A stretch of 64,000 bases of DNA, taken from Sphingobacteriales bacterium. GTDB lineage: Bacteria > Bacteroidota > Bacteroidia > Chitinophagales > UBA2359. Below are positions 17,447 to 26,794 of the stretch, in pieces; within the stretch, counting starts at the first letter, position 1; every line of letters starts with the position of its first letter. The notes under the pieces are model-generated. The model was not told the DNA's origin, searched no databases, and worked only from the letters and a program-made list of their open reading frames with translations. A program made the position numbers and the translations under genes. The stretch is taken from the NCBI GenBank assembly GCA_016700115.1, contig CP064999.1, positions 4,707,501-4,771,500 on the forward strand, written 5' to 3'.

Positions 17447-17575
17447 GCGTCGGTTTTGTAAATAATTTTGCCGAAAATATTCAATAATTGTAAGAATGGG
17501 AGTTGCGTAGTTTTATCAGTCTTAATTATCCTAAGAAAATATAAGTACTGTAAACTACTTCGCCATTATGCCGGA

Positions 17576-18412
17576 TTATAACGACATTTTTGAAACTTTA
17601 TTTGCAAGCAATTCTTTGTAAAGTTCTTCGTATTGTTTCAAGAAACCGTTTTCCGGATGTATATAGTCCAATACTGGCTTTTCGGTTCGATCTATCAGGC
17701 TGATAACATCATCGCTTAAATCTTTGTCTGCCTTAATAATAGCATCCGAATAAAAAATTGCACCTTTATTTAAATCTTCATTACTGGTTGAACCGTAAGG
17801 AGATAAGTCTTCGGTTGAGATGTTTCCGGTAGGTACTTTATGCTCAAAAATATCGCCCAAATCTTCGTCAAATGAGTTTTTGTAAACCGAATAAATGACC
17901 GATGAGTTAGCAAAAATCGGATCGTTATTGTACGCTTTCTTTACATAGAGCGGCATTAAACTGGTCATCCAACCATGGCAATGAATAACATCCGGTGCCC
18001 ATCCAAACTTTTTTACCGTTTCGAGAACCCCCTTACAAAAGAAAACCATTCTTTCAGTATTGTCGTCAAAAAACTCGCCGTTATCATCACGATCTACATT
18101 TTTGCGTTTGTAAAAATCATCATTATCTAAAAAATAGACCTGAAGACGGCTATTGGGCAGGGAGGCAACTTTTATAATCAACGGAAAATCGTCTTCCTCA
18201 ATAATTATATTAATGCCTGAAAGACGGACGACCTCGTGCAGTCTATGCCTTCGTTCATTTATTGCTCCAAAACGAGGCATTAAGACTCTTAATTCCATGC
18301 CCTTTTCCTGCAAATACTGTGGCAATTGACGGGTTATTTCTCCAACACTGCTTAACATCAGGTAGGGATTCATCTCTTGGGTAACCATCAGTACTCTTGT
18401 CTTGTTAGTCAT
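17576..18412 (-). CDS. Short glycogen/starch-synthase-like protein (GT5 N-terminal half only)
   Basis: The 278-residue product aligns with only the N-terminal Rossmann domain of GT5 glycogen synthases: VLMVTQEMNPYLMLSSVGEI, LRVLMPRFGAINERRH, VYFLDNDDFYKRKN and the characteristic PDVIHCHGWMTSLMPLYVK. Full-length enzymes have about 470-500 residues and a second GT1-like domain that is missing here. The N-terminal KTGGLADV ADP-glucose motif is replaced by MLSSVGEI. I doubt that it makes glycogen alone. It may be a structural or regulatory relative conserved next to DUF4270 lipoproteins. The frame is intact, so this is not an obvious pseudogene. Confidence 0.8.
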   Translation of the reverse strand: MTNKTRVLMVTQEMNPYLMLSSVGEITRQLPQYLQEKGMELRVLMPRFGAINERRHRLHEVVRLSGINIIIEEDDFPLIIKVASLPNSRLQVYFLDNDDFYKRKNVDRDDNGEFFDDNTERMVFFCKGVLETVKKFGWAPDVIHCHGWMTSLMPLYVKKAYNNDPIFANSSVIYSVYKNSFDEDLGDIFEHKVPTGNISTEDLSPYGSTSNEDLNKGAIFYSDAIIKADKDLSDDVISLIDRTEKPVLDYIHPENGFLKQYEELYKELLANKVSKMSL

Positions 18413-18551
18413 ATTCCTATTACTTTATTAAAACTTAAAAAAAGGTTAAAAAGAACTTGCAGCTCAACTACTGCAAATTTAAGTTGGCTTTCAGTAGTGA
18501 ATTTTACCAATACTAATCTATCTATATCTTTACAGTATTGGTTTCAAGGTG

Positions 18552-18559
18552 CAAAGATA
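18552..18559 (-). promoter_or_regulatory. Candidate -7 box for the GT5-like gene
   Basis: The minus strand reads TATCTTTG, a canonical TAnnTTTG box, 140 nt upstream of the ATG at 18412. A second, weaker candidate (TAAATTTG) lies at 18474-18481. Confidence 0.5.
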
Positions 18560-19161
18560 ATAAAAAAAAGCTTCCAAAAAAAGTACATCCTACAAACATT
18601 ATAGAAACAAAGCCCAAAAAATAACGGATTTTTCAATTGAGGAATCAAGTTTCAGGGGAAAAATATACCTGATACCCATTGCTGAGCGCAATCTTGTTTA
18701 TTCAACTTAAATAAAGGTTTTAAGACCTTATGATCATCTTCTAACTGGGCACTTGTAAACAAAAACGCTGCATATTTCCAATTTTCCCGCCATAAAAATT
18801 GAATCAACCCTCTTTGCATACAATTTATACAAAATCAACTTTTCAGAAATATTGAGAAAAAAGGGGATGTTTTGGGTTGAAATTTTTAAACCCACTCTTA
18901 ATTTCTGCTTGCCTCTTTAAAAAATCAGTCTAACTTGAGCCATAATTGATTTGATTTGGAGCAAGTCGGATTTTCTAACTCTCTAAATCAGAAAACAGAA
19001 ACGCACAACTTATTTATCAGTTGTAAAAAAGCGGAAAACCTTGGTTTAAGTGTATTTCAGCAAGCCCTGATCTGAAGTTTGGAAAGAAAAAATGATGATC
19101 TTGGAAGATTTAATTGACATCTCCAAGCTTAAAATTGACATTCCAAACCCTATTGAAATAG

Positions 19162-19440
19162 GTTTTGGTCCGTTTCTTACTCCGTAACTATCTTTTGAAA
19201 CAAGAAATGGATTGTTTCTAACTTCATGTTGCTCAGTTGAAACAGGAAATGAACGGTTTCTTGTTTCAATCCTGCTTTTTCAAGTTGGAAATGAGCCGTT
19301 TCTTACTTCATTTCTTCAAAAGAAAATTGGAAATGCTCCGTTTCTTACTTCTTTTCTTCAAAAGAAAACTGGAAATGAGCCGTTTCTTGTTTCATTTTTT
19401 TCTTTTCAAACAAGAAACCGGGCCATTCTTATTCCATTAT
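19162..19440 (+). repeat. Tandem array with exact 42-bp period (copy 1 of a dispersed family)
   Basis: The motif GAAATG followed 8 nt from its start by CCGTTTCTT recurs with starts at 19204, 19246, 19288, 19330, 19372 and 19414, every step being exactly 42 bp. A partial unit in the same register at 19162 has CCGTTTCTTAC at 19170. Each unit contains a short inverted repeat; the clearest is TTGAAACAGGAAA pairing with TTTCTTGTTTCAA around 19238-19269. Because 42 is a multiple of three, two plus-strand frames stay open across it (for example 19212-19451 with a GNEPFLTSFLQKK repeat). There is no signal of selection for protein. A second array with the same unit lies at 61281-61530. Confidence 0.9.
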
Positions 19441-19555
19441 TGACCATATAAAAGATGGAAACAGATTAAGTCTTCTTTGTTTTAGGATTTCTGAATTCCG
19501 GAATTGTGTCTGATTGTTTAATCTTTTCAGAATTGAAGAAATGGAGTTGATGAAT

Positions 19556-21244
19556 TCAGATTTTTGCTTTTAAAGACGCGAAATAATGAAGGTATTGCTG
19601 ATAGTGCTTATTCAGTTTGTAATATTCATTTCTGTCTGACAGGTTGCCTTTTGTTTGCCTTAGCCGGTTATTGATAAAAATATGTGAGCCATCGGGGGTA
19701 GCCAATCCGTAAACCATTTCAACGCTGTTGCCATAGGTAAAAAACGGCTGATTGCCATAGATTTGCGGGGTTCCGGTCATCAACTCTATTAAAATGTTTT
19801 TAAAATCGAGATGAGAGGTGAAACTATTATTGGCAGTGGTATCTATACCGGTGGAAAAAACCAACAAGGGTATATGATAATTGTCCGTATTATAGGCATC
19901 TTCTTTAGGGCCATGATCTGACAGGATAAAAATGAGGGTGCTGTCCAAAATTTGTTTTCCGGATAACTTTTCAATCAACCGGTTAAAATACAGATTGTAG
20001 TATTCGACAACCTCAACTCCTTTTTTTTCTGTCCACTCATTGACATGGCCATAGACCATTTCATTAAATACGAAGATTTGGTCATGCGCCGCTATGGTGT
20101 CAACCATATTGTTTAGCAGCGTTAAGTCTTCACATGAATTTTCAATTTTCATGGAATTGATGCACTTGTAATGGACAACGGTGTCCATTTTCTCCATGAA
20201 CAATGTTGTTTTCCATTCCGGCATATCAGGAACAAAATAGGCTTGCTGCAGCCCTAAAGAGGTTGTGAAGAAGGTGGTAAAATGATTGTGGTTAAAAAAC
20301 CTTACCAAGTTGGTTTGTTTATCGGTAAAGTCGAACGCCTCCTTTTTTACATGGGAGGAGTATGGGACAAAAATGCTGTTAAGAATTGCGATCAGGCTGG
20401 TAAAACTGTCAATGTTTAGGGTGTGGTAGTTCGTAAACTGCTTGATGTGCTTTTGGTATTTGTTCAGGAAACTGTTTTGGTCTTCTTTTGATTTTTGGGT
20501 AAAGGTCTTATAGTTTAACCCCTCCATCACCAACACGATTACTCTTTTGTAGTTAGAATGAATGGTTGGAATGGTGTCAAATTTTTTGTCCGCAAAACCA
20601 AAATCCGTATTATCTGCTATCTCTGCATTTGGTTCTTCGAGATGTTTTAGATTAGTATCGGCATTGCGGTAAGCAATAATCTGTTCCTGAATAGAAAACA
20701 GGATTGGATTGATTCCGGGTTTTAAAGAAGAGGGTAAAAATAATAAGGTCAGCAGTAAACAAGCAGGCTTTATCCAATTGACAAAAGCCAATCTTTTGGG
20801 GACCAGGTAAGAAATGGAGAATAAAACGGCATAAATGCCTAAGAAACCGGCAATCGTGAAGGGGGAAGTAAAGTAGGTGATGAAAAAACATAAACTATCT
20901 GCTGAGATACTGAATATGTTCATGGGGAAATGGTACAAATCCATGAGGAAAAAGGTATAGGTAAATGTGAGTGCAGAGATCGGGATGAAAAACAAAACAA
21001 ACAACATAAAACCCAATGGATACAACCATTTACCGGTTTGAAAACAATAGATAAACAACAGATAATTGACCATAAACAAGAAAGCATCCTGTACGTAGGA
21101 AAGCAAGTAGAGCCAGCTCATTTTGTTGTGAAGGGAGATGAAAAACCAGCACTTCAAAATTAACAACAGCCCAAGGGTATTGAGGGTAAGCCGAAGTGGA
21201 AATCCGGTTGGAACAGAAGAGTTATTTGAGAAATTACCGTTCAT
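19556..21244 (-). CDS. Membrane sulfatase-fold enzyme, phosphoethanolamine transferase / LTA-synthase-like
   Basis: The N-terminal third of this 562-residue protein has about five transmembrane helices (up to residue 180). A soluble alkaline-phosphatase-superfamily domain then starts at VIVLVMEGLNYKTF. The Glu after VLVM occupies the first metal-ligand position, TLNIDSFTSLIAILNS carries the likely Ser/Thr nucleophile, and IFILSDHGPKEDAY has the D-H metal pair. A further histidine lies in NYHIPLLVFSTG. Enzymes of this layout transfer phosphoethanolamine or phosphoglycerol to envelope glycolipids, with the active domain outside the inner membrane. The exact donor and acceptor cannot be read from sequence. 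It is a single gene with the 42-bp array just beyond its 3' end. Confidence 0.8.
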   Translation of the reverse strand: MNGNFSNNSSVPTGFPLRLTLNTLGLLLILKCWFFISLHNKMSWLYLLSYVQDAFLFMVNYLLFIYCFQTGKWLYPLGFMLFVLFFIPISALTFTYTFFLMDLYHFPMNIFSISADSLCFFITYFTSPFTIAGFLGIYAVLFSISYLVPKRLAFVNWIKPACLLLTLLFLPSSLKPGINPILFSIQEQIIAYRNADTNLKHLEEPNAEIADNTDFGFADKKFDTIPTIHSNYKRVIVLVMEGLNYKTFTQKSKEDQNSFLNKYQKHIKQFTNYHTLNIDSFTSLIAILNSIFVPYSSHVKKEAFDFTDKQTNLVRFFNHNHFTTFFTTSLGLQQAYFVPDMPEWKTTLFMEKMDTVVHYKCINSMKIENSCEDLTLLNNMVDTIAAHDQIFVFNEMVYGHVNEWTEKKGVEVVEYYNLYFNRLIEKLSGKQILDSTLIFILSDHGPKEDAYNTDNYHIPLLVFSTGIDTTANNSFTSHLDFKNILIELMTGTPQIYGNQPFFTYGNSVEMVYGLATPDGSHIFINNRLRQTKGNLSDRNEYYKLNKHYQQYLHYFASLKAKI

Positions 21245-21381
21245 AAAGACTGATTAATGAAAACAGTTGCCCATAGATTGCTTCACAAAATTAAGATTTG
21301 CCTTTGTAAAATGCAATGAACCCAATACATGAACTGCGATTACCTGCACTTTCTGCTTAGGATTGATTGCGAAACTATTCT

Positions 21382-21389
21382 TACATTTG
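21382..21389 (+). promoter_or_regulatory. Candidate -7 box of fhs-fdhD
   Basis: TACATTTG matches TAnnTTTG and lies 26 nt before the fhs ATG at 21415, leaving a short leader. There is no folate-riboswitch-sized leader. Confidence 0.55.
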
Positions 21390-21414
21390 TGCCAACCAAA
21401 ATGCTACCTAAAAT

Positions 21415-23097
21415 ATGTCGTTACCCTTTCCTTCTGATTTGGAAATTGCTCAATCTGCTCCGATCAAACATATCAAAGAGATTGCTGCCCGTTTAAATAT
21501 CAGTTCTGACGATCTTCATTATTTTGGAAAAACCAAAGCCAAACTACCTCTTGAACTGATTGACCGGGATAAAATCAATCAAAGCAAACTTATTTTAGTC
21601 AGTGCGATCAATCCTACTCCTGCCGGGGAAGGAAAAACTACCGTTTCTATCGGTTTGGCTGATGGACTGAATTATATCGGGAAAAAAGCCATTGTTGTTT
21701 TGCGTGAGCCTTCATTAGGCCCTGTATTTGGCATGAAGGGAGGCGCTGCAGGAGGAGGATATGCACAGGTAATTCCGATGGAAGACATCAACCTGCATTT
21801 TACCGGCGATTTTGCGGCAGTTGAAAAAGCCAACAACCTGTTGTCTGCACTGATTGACAATAATCTGCAAAGCAAAAGCAGGAGTTTGGGGTTAGACCCA
21901 AGAACTATTACCTGGAAACGGGTGATGGACATGAACGACCGGTCATTGAGAAGTATCATCATCGGACTGGGAGGCACTGCAAACGGAGTTCCCCGACAAG
22001 ATGGGTTTAATATTACTCCTGCATCGGAGGTCATGGCCATTCTTTGCCTTTCCAAAAATCTGGAAGACCTGAAAACACGATTGGGAAATATATTAGTAGG
22101 ATTTACCCACACCAAACAACCCGTTTTTGCCCGCGATTTAAACGCCGGCGGCGCTATGGCTTTGCTGTTGAAGGATGCCATCAAGCCCAATCTTGTTCAA
22201 ACACTTGAAGGGAACCCGGCCATTCTTCACGGAGGACCATTTGCAAACATCGCACAGGGCACGAATACCATTATTGCCACTCAAACCGGTCTTTCATTGG
22301 GAGATTATGTCGTAACAGAGGCTGGATTTGGAGCCGACCTGGGCGCAGAAAAATTCATGAACATCAAATGCGGATACGGGAATTTAAAACCGTCAGCCAT
22401 AGTTTTGGTAGCAACTATCCGCGCTTTAAGACATCACGGCGGCGCGAAGAAAGACCAATACAGTACGCCTAACCTCGGATTTGTGGGCGAAGGATTGGAA
22501 AATTTAGAAAAGCATATTGAAAATTGCAGGAAGTTTGGAATAACCCCCGTCGTAGCCATCAACAGCTTTTACTCCGACTCTCCCGAAGAAGTGGCATTGG
22601 TTCAACAATTTTGCGCTTCACTTGGGGTAAAAGCGGTGGTAACCGAATGTTTTGCCAAAGGGGGATCAGGCAGCGCTTTGCTTGCAGAAACCGTAGTGGA
22701 AGCGGCAAGTTTGGAAAGCAACCGTTTTAAACCTCTTTATGACTGGACACAACCAATTGAGGAAAAAATAAAAATCATTGCGACCCAGATTTACGGTGCA
22801 GAGGCGATTGAATATTCCTCTGTTGCACATGCACAACTAAAAACTATGCACGAACTCGGATTTAACAATTTACCGGTCTGCATGGCCAAAACCCAGAAAT
22901 CATTTTCGGACGACGAAACCAAAGTCGGGCGACCCCGAAACTTTACCGTTCATGTCCGGGAGTTTGAATATGCAACCGGAGCCGGTTTTATCATTCCCAT
23001 TTTAGGCGAAATGATGCGGATGCCCGGACTTCCTGCGATTCCGGCATCCGAGAAAATGGATATAGACAAAAATGGGGTGATTACCGGTTTATCCTAA
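21415..23097 (+). CDS. fhs: Formate-tetrahydrofolate ligase
   Basis: The 560-residue, full-length enzyme makes 10-formyl-THF from formate, THF and ATP, feeding purine and fMet synthesis. The ATP loop TPAGEGKTTVSIGL is near residues 65-78. Other family landmarks are VVLREPSLGPVFGMKGGAAG, the INLHFTGDFAAVEKANNLLSA region, FNITPASEVMAILCL and GNIKCGYGNLKPSA-type sequence around ADLGAEKFMNIKCGYGN. It ends with MPGLPAIPASEKMDID. The gene is followed after 10 nt by fdhD on the same strand, so formate-related functions are paired, but no formate dehydrogenase is in the window. Confidence 0.97.
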   Translation: MSLPFPSDLEIAQSAPIKHIKEIAARLNISSDDLHYFGKTKAKLPLELIDRDKINQSKLILVSAINPTPAGEGKTTVSIGLADGLNYIGKKAIVVLREPSLGPVFGMKGGAAGGGYAQVIPMEDINLHFTGDFAAVEKANNLLSALIDNNLQSKSRSLGLDPRTITWKRVMDMNDRSLRSIIIGLGGTANGVPRQDGFNITPASEVMAILCLSKNLEDLKTRLGNILVGFTHTKQPVFARDLNAGGAMALLLKDAIKPNLVQTLEGNPAILHGGPFANIAQGTNTIIATQTGLSLGDYVVTEAGFGADLGAEKFMNIKCGYGNLKPSAIVLVATIRALRHHGGAKKDQYSTPNLGFVGEGLENLEKHIENCRKFGITPVVAINSFYSDSPEEVALVQQFCASLGVKAVVTECFAKGGSGSALLAETVVEAASLESNRFKPLYDWTQPIEEKIKIIATQIYGAEAIEYSSVAHAQLKTMHELGFNNLPVCMAKTQKSFSDDETKVGRPRNFTVHVREFEYATGAGFIIPILGEMMRMPGLPAIPASEKMDIDKNGVITGLS

Positions 23098-23107
23098 TTC
23101 TGCAACT

Positions 23108-23905
23108 ATGGAAACCTACCGCTATCCGGCCTTAAAGTTTCAACATCATCATTTTATCCCCGTTGAGGATATTCTGGCGGTGGAAGAAATGCTGAGCATC
23201 CATATCAATGACCGCCCTTTTACCATCACCATGCGAACCCCCGGTTATGAAGCAGACCTTATCAGGGGGCTATTGTTTTCTGAACAGATTTACAGCGATT
23301 TGCATACCGATCCGGTCATTCAGGTGGTGTCGAGAAGCGATGAAGGCTTTATTACCGGGGTAAACGTGGAAGCCGATGAAGCATTAGTATTAAAAAATTA
23401 CTCCGACAAGAGGAATATTGTCTCCGTATCGAGCTGTGGTATCTGCGGAAAAACCGAATTGGATTTGACCCCGGTGGGAAAACCGGTTAACCACGATGAA
23501 ATCTTTTTGGCCGGCAGCCTGCCCTCCATGTTTGAAGCGATGAGCAAAGAACAACAATCTTTCCGGCAATCGGGCGGCGTTCATGCTGCTGCTGCTTTTA
23601 CTTTATCCGGAAAAATGCTCGCCATCCGCGAAGATATTGGAAGACATAATGCAGTTGATAAAGTCATCGGCAGCTTAATATTGTCCAAACAATTGGATAA
23701 GGCAAGATGCCTGCTTGTCAGCGGACGGGTTTCTTATGAAATTGTGAGCAAAACTTATTTTGCAGGGATTCCTTTTTTAGCAGCCGTTTCTGCTCCTTCT
23801 TCGATGGCGGTTGATTTTTGCAAAAATGCGGGAATCACTTTGATGGCTTTTTGCCGGAACGATTATTTTACCGTCTATTCTCATCCTGAGGCAGTTCAGT
23901 CTTAG
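23108..23905 (+). CDS. fdhD: Formate dehydrogenase accessory sulfurtransferase FdhD
   Basis: FdhD passes sulfur from a cysteine desulfurase to the molybdenum cofactor of formate dehydrogenases. The 265-residue product has the catalytic CxxC in SVSSCGICGK (Cys110 and Cys113), the TPGYEADLIRGLLFSEQI segment, GGVHAAAAF, EDIGRHNAVDKVIG and the closing VSAPSSMAVDFC. It lies 10 nt after fhs, so both are probably one transcript, terminated by the hairpin at 23941-23979. Presence of fdhD predicts a molybdenum formate dehydrogenase or related enzyme elsewhere in the genome. Confidence 0.96.
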   Translation: METYRYPALKFQHHHFIPVEDILAVEEMLSIHINDRPFTITMRTPGYEADLIRGLLFSEQIYSDLHTDPVIQVVSRSDEGFITGVNVEADEALVLKNYSDKRNIVSVSSCGICGKTELDLTPVGKPVNHDEIFLAGSLPSMFEAMSKEQQSFRQSGGVHAAAAFTLSGKMLAIREDIGRHNAVDKVIGSLILSKQLDKARCLLVSGRVSYEIVSKTYFAGIPFLAAVSAPSSMAVDFCKNAGITLMAFCRNDYFTVYSHPEAVQS

Positions 23906-23940
23906 CGTAGCATAAGTTTTTGATGGGAAACTTCAAACTG

Positions 23941-23979
23941 AAAAAGGGATTGTCGAATCTAATTCAACAATCCCTTTTT
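23941..23979. terminator. Bidirectional terminator after fdhD and the DUF5723 gene
   Basis: A 13-bp stem (AAAAAGGGATTGT with ACAATCCCTTTTT) with a 13-nt loop lies between two convergent genes and carries T-runs on both strands. Confidence 0.88.
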
Positions 23980-23984
23980 ACGGT

Positions 23985-25373
23985 TTAAAATCTTTTGGGG
24001 CAACCCTGAACGATGGTAGGCTTGTCTTTGAGCAAAGGGATCTTGATTGCCCAATAAATATCGGATTCGTAAAGTTCTTTTTTAAAGAGGGAGGTAAAAA
24101 AGTTTTTAGATCCCAACACAAAAGGGCCTAATCTTAAAAATCCGCCGACATTGACCGCCTCAAACTCGTTGATGGTAACCGGTAAGCCGCCGGTGATGGC
24201 AATTGTGGTAAAACCCGGGGTAAACACATAGGTATTTACCGCCTTTAACTTGTTGATATCATCCCCGCCCAACTGCAAAGAAGTGTAGGAATTGAAACTG
24301 AGGTATATATTATTGTATCCTCCGCCTTCAAACACCCCGCTGTCCCATAAATAGACCGTTCCCTGAAAGCTGAGGGCGGTGGGCAGGGACATTTTAAATT
24401 TTCGGGTATCGGGTGTAAAGGCTACGCGTGTTGCGAGGGTATCGTCAAAATCCTGCAAGGAGTTGAATTGTACCGGATCTAAGTCCCAGTTATTGATATT
24501 TGCATTAAAATTGCCACTTCCATTGGCTTTATCAAAAGAAACAGAGCCGACATCGAGCAGCGAAACGCCGAAAACAACACGGTTTTTCCAGGAATATTTA
24601 AACCCGAAGTCAAAACCAACCGAATGACCTTGTGGTTTAAATTTGAGATAGGGGTCGCCGGTTTCGGTATGACCATAATTGACATTGGTGTTGTAAACAC
24701 TGAGGACATCACCGGTATCGAAACGGTAAGAACCGTCTTCGGAATTCAGGTAAAGCGCATTCAGACCCATCAGATATTTGACCCGTCCCGCAACTTTGAA
24801 CCTATGCCCTCCATTGAGATAATGCAGGTAACCATAAGTAACTCCTATCTCCGTCCAACTGAGTTGGTTGATGGAAATTCCGGGTGTATCATAAGTTTTT
24901 CCCAGATATGGGGCATAATCAAGGTCGTCATAGGCTAATTTTACCAATTCCTTTCCCGCATTTTGTACTTGCACCGAAGCGCGCGCCTGCATGGTAAAAG
25001 CAACCGCCATGTTGGGGTTTATTTCATACAAAAAGCTTGGCAGATGGATGCGGGTATTGATAAATGCCTTTGTTTTTACCCCGTCAGCATGCAATTCGTT
25101 GGATTTGTCCTGGTCAAGCGACCAACGCCAGATTGTTTTCGGTTTAAACGTCAGATAATTATTGGCGGCATATAAACTCATGCCGACTAAATTGATATCG
25201 GCTTTGTAAACTGTTCCTACAATATTGGCAGGCTGGAGGTCAATTCCGGTTACACCCGACCAAGGATTGACATTAAAACCGGCAAAATCCTGTGCAAAAA
25301 CCGCTGCAACTGAAAATTGCAGGGTCAGGAATAAAGTAAATCCCCTGAAAAGGGTTAGTAAATATCGGTGCAT
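23985..25373 (-). CDS. DUF5723 family outer-membrane beta-barrel protein
   Basis: I start at 25373 (MHRYLLTLF) because a normal signal peptide ending VAAVFAQD follows. A TACTTTTG promoter box at 25410-25417 also excludes the longest in-frame start at 25484. MSMHRY at 25379 is an equally possible start. The mature protein begins with VNPWSGVTGIDLQPANIVGT, typical of DUF5723 proteins, and has many amphipathic strands with aromatic belts, as in a large outer-membrane barrel. The C-terminus IKIPLLKDKPTIVQGCPKRF is less typical of a barrel end. The function is unknown; related genes are common in gliding and T9SS-bearing Bacteroidota. It shares a terminator with fdhD. Confidence 0.75.
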   Translation of the reverse strand: MHRYLLTLFRGFTLFLTLQFSVAAVFAQDFAGFNVNPWSGVTGIDLQPANIVGTVYKADINLVGMSLYAANNYLTFKPKTIWRWSLDQDKSNELHADGVKTKAFINTRIHLPSFLYEINPNMAVAFTMQARASVQVQNAGKELVKLAYDDLDYAPYLGKTYDTPGISINQLSWTEIGVTYGYLHYLNGGHRFKVAGRVKYLMGLNALYLNSEDGSYRFDTGDVLSVYNTNVNYGHTETGDPYLKFKPQGHSVGFDFGFKYSWKNRVVFGVSLLDVGSVSFDKANGSGNFNANINNWDLDPVQFNSLQDFDDTLATRVAFTPDTRKFKMSLPTALSFQGTVYLWDSGVFEGGGYNNIYLSFNSYTSLQLGGDDINKLKAVNTYVFTPGFTTIAITGGLPVTINEFEAVNVGGFLRLGPFVLGSKNFFTSLFKKELYESDIYWAIKIPLLKDKPTIVQGCPKRF

Positions 25374-25409
25374 AGACATTTGACAGCAGAGGTATTGGTT
25401 TAAAAACCG

Positions 25410-25417
25410 CAAAAGTA
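25410..25417 (-). promoter_or_regulatory. -7 box setting the start of the DUF5723 gene
   Basis: The minus strand reads TACTTTTG, 37 nt upstream of ATG 25373. Transcription from here cannot include the longer start at 25484. Confidence 0.5.
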
Positions 25418-25504
25418 TCGTTTTTTGACCAATCCATGATATTCCGGCCTTTATAATTTCCAAACCGCTCTTTGAACAGCTCACATTTTACCCATCAAGG
25501 GCGG

Positions 25505-26794
25505 TTATTGTTCCATTGCCGGATGTTTAAAAGGATGGCGAGGGATCCAACCGGTATTGTTGAACTGATTGATGAGGGGAATGAGGAAACGGTGGACGCA
25601 GGGGTTATTGTATTTGATAAAAGCGGGCATATCGGCTCCTACTGCCCCGACTGTGCTTTTGATTTCCAAGGCTGTTCTGCCAAAACTGAGGGTAGCAACG
25701 CCTCGATACAAGCCAAGCCCGACCATATCGTATAACATATTGGAATAGATGGCAAACTCTTTGTTGATGGTGTGGTCATATCCGGTGAAATGCACTTCGA
25801 GATGATTGTTTGCTGCAAAAGCACAGATAAAACCGACTAATTTCCCTTCCAAAAAATATCCGTTTACCACAAACCGGTCCTCGAGTTGTCGCTTTAACTC
25901 GACAAAATAACCGGGTTGGGCGCTTAACATGTTGAAATCCATACTGTTTGCTACTTCGAGGTAGAAGTTATAGATTTCGGGCAGGTTTTCGCGGATGTCG
26001 TGCAGGTCAAATTCTTTTTTTTCCAGCTTGCTGCCTTTACTCAACACCTTTTTGGTTCTGATGCGGTATTTGGAAGACAAAGCGAGAAGGTAGTGGTCAA
26101 AACTTTTCCATTCTTCGGGCAAGGTCATCAGCATATTTGGCTGAAAATTTATTTCCTTATAGCCAAAATCGAGCAGTTTTCGAGCCTCTGCGGCTTTGTT
26201 TTGAGGAAAATCCTTGATGAGAGTCAGATTAATCGCTCTGCCGGCAGCCTTTTCTTCAGCTTCAATGCGAGAAATTGCGTGGCTCAATAAAAAACCTGCC
26301 TGAAAAGAGGTTATCTGCGGCGAAAAGAATACGCCATGTTCTCCGGTCAGTAAGGCATTGCCGCAAACCAAGACCCTGAGCCGAAGTTTAGAGATTTGTC
26401 TGAAAGAAATATCCCGTATTTTTTTGCGAAGGCCGCCCACCATCCTCTTGTAAAAGGAAGACGGGATTTGCAAATCCGGTTCGGGTTCATTTTTCAAGGC
26501 CTCTTTGGCTATGACCTCGAACAGTTGAAAACAAGCAGCGCCAACTACCTTGTTTTGAAAGAAAAAAAGGAGATAGCGGAAGCGCAGGATGTTCCTGTGG
26601 CTTTCTTCGAGGGCTGATAAATAGGCATGGGTTAAAAACAAATTGTTCTGTCGCGACACTACGTGATCCCATTCAGAGGAAGCAATGTCTGAAATGGTTT
26701 CGTAAATTTCTGTGGTAATTCCAACTTCGGTGGATTGAACCGGAACACAGCGCTTGGGCAGGATGGCTTCTACAAAACAGGAAGTACTATTCAT
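25505..26794 (-). CDS. FemAB/GNAT-like acyltransferase
   Basis: The 429-residue protein has the tandem GNAT arrangement of the FemAB / peptidoglycan-biosynthesis-like group. The first half has WDHVVSRQNNLFLTHAYLSAL and a central LLFFFQNKVVGAACFQL strand pair. The second half has SSKYRIRTKKVLSKG, the substrate-helix region IYNFYLEVANSMDFN, then GYFLEGKLVGFICAFAANN and a YSNMLYDMVGLGLYRG stretch. Such enzymes transfer amino-acyl or acetyl groups, and several act on cell-wall or lipid substrates. The exact substrate cannot be inferred. It lies 132 nt upstream of the DUF5723 gene on the same strand and diverges from the FadL gene, sharing a compact promoter region with it. Confidence 0.7.
   Translation of the reverse strand: MNSTSCFVEAILPKRCVPVQSTEVGITTEIYETISDIASSEWDHVVSRQNNLFLTHAYLSALEESHRNILRFRYLLFFFQNKVVGAACFQLFEVIAKEALKNEPEPDLQIPSSFYKRMVGGLRKKIRDISFRQISKLRLRVLVCGNALLTGEHGVFFSPQITSFQAGFLLSHAISRIEAEEKAAGRAINLTLIKDFPQNKAAEARKLLDFGYKEINFQPNMLMTLPEEWKSFDHYLLALSSKYRIRTKKVLSKGSKLEKKEFDLHDIRENLPEIYNFYLEVANSMDFNMLSAQPGYFVELKRQLEDRFVVNGYFLEGKLVGFICAFAANNHLEVHFTGYDHTINKEFAIYSNMLYDMVGLGLYRGVATLSFGRTALEIKSTVGAVGADMPAFIKYNNPCVHRFLIPLINQFNNTGWIPRHPFKHPAMEQ

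Larger units (their letters stand above)
18413..19555. other. 1.1-kb intergenic region
   Basis: It holds the promoter region of the GT5-like gene (18474-18559) and a 42-bp tandem array (19162-19440). The stretch 18600-19150 shows nothing I can assign: it is AT-rich, with stops in all frames and no RNA signature. Confidence 0.5.

Noticed and set aside
19162..19440. CRISPR array at the 42-bp repeats
   Set aside because: There is no alternation of constant repeat and unique spacer. The whole 42-bp unit drifts together, and no cas genes are in the window.
19212..19451. Protein-coding repeat gene (GNEPFLTSFLQKK units)
   Set aside because: The frame is open only because the period is a multiple of three. 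A second frame is equally open, and no ribosome binding site or domain was seen.
21390..21414. Folate riboswitch in front of fhs
   Set aside because: The leader from the predicted promoter is only about 20 nt, too short for a riboswitch.
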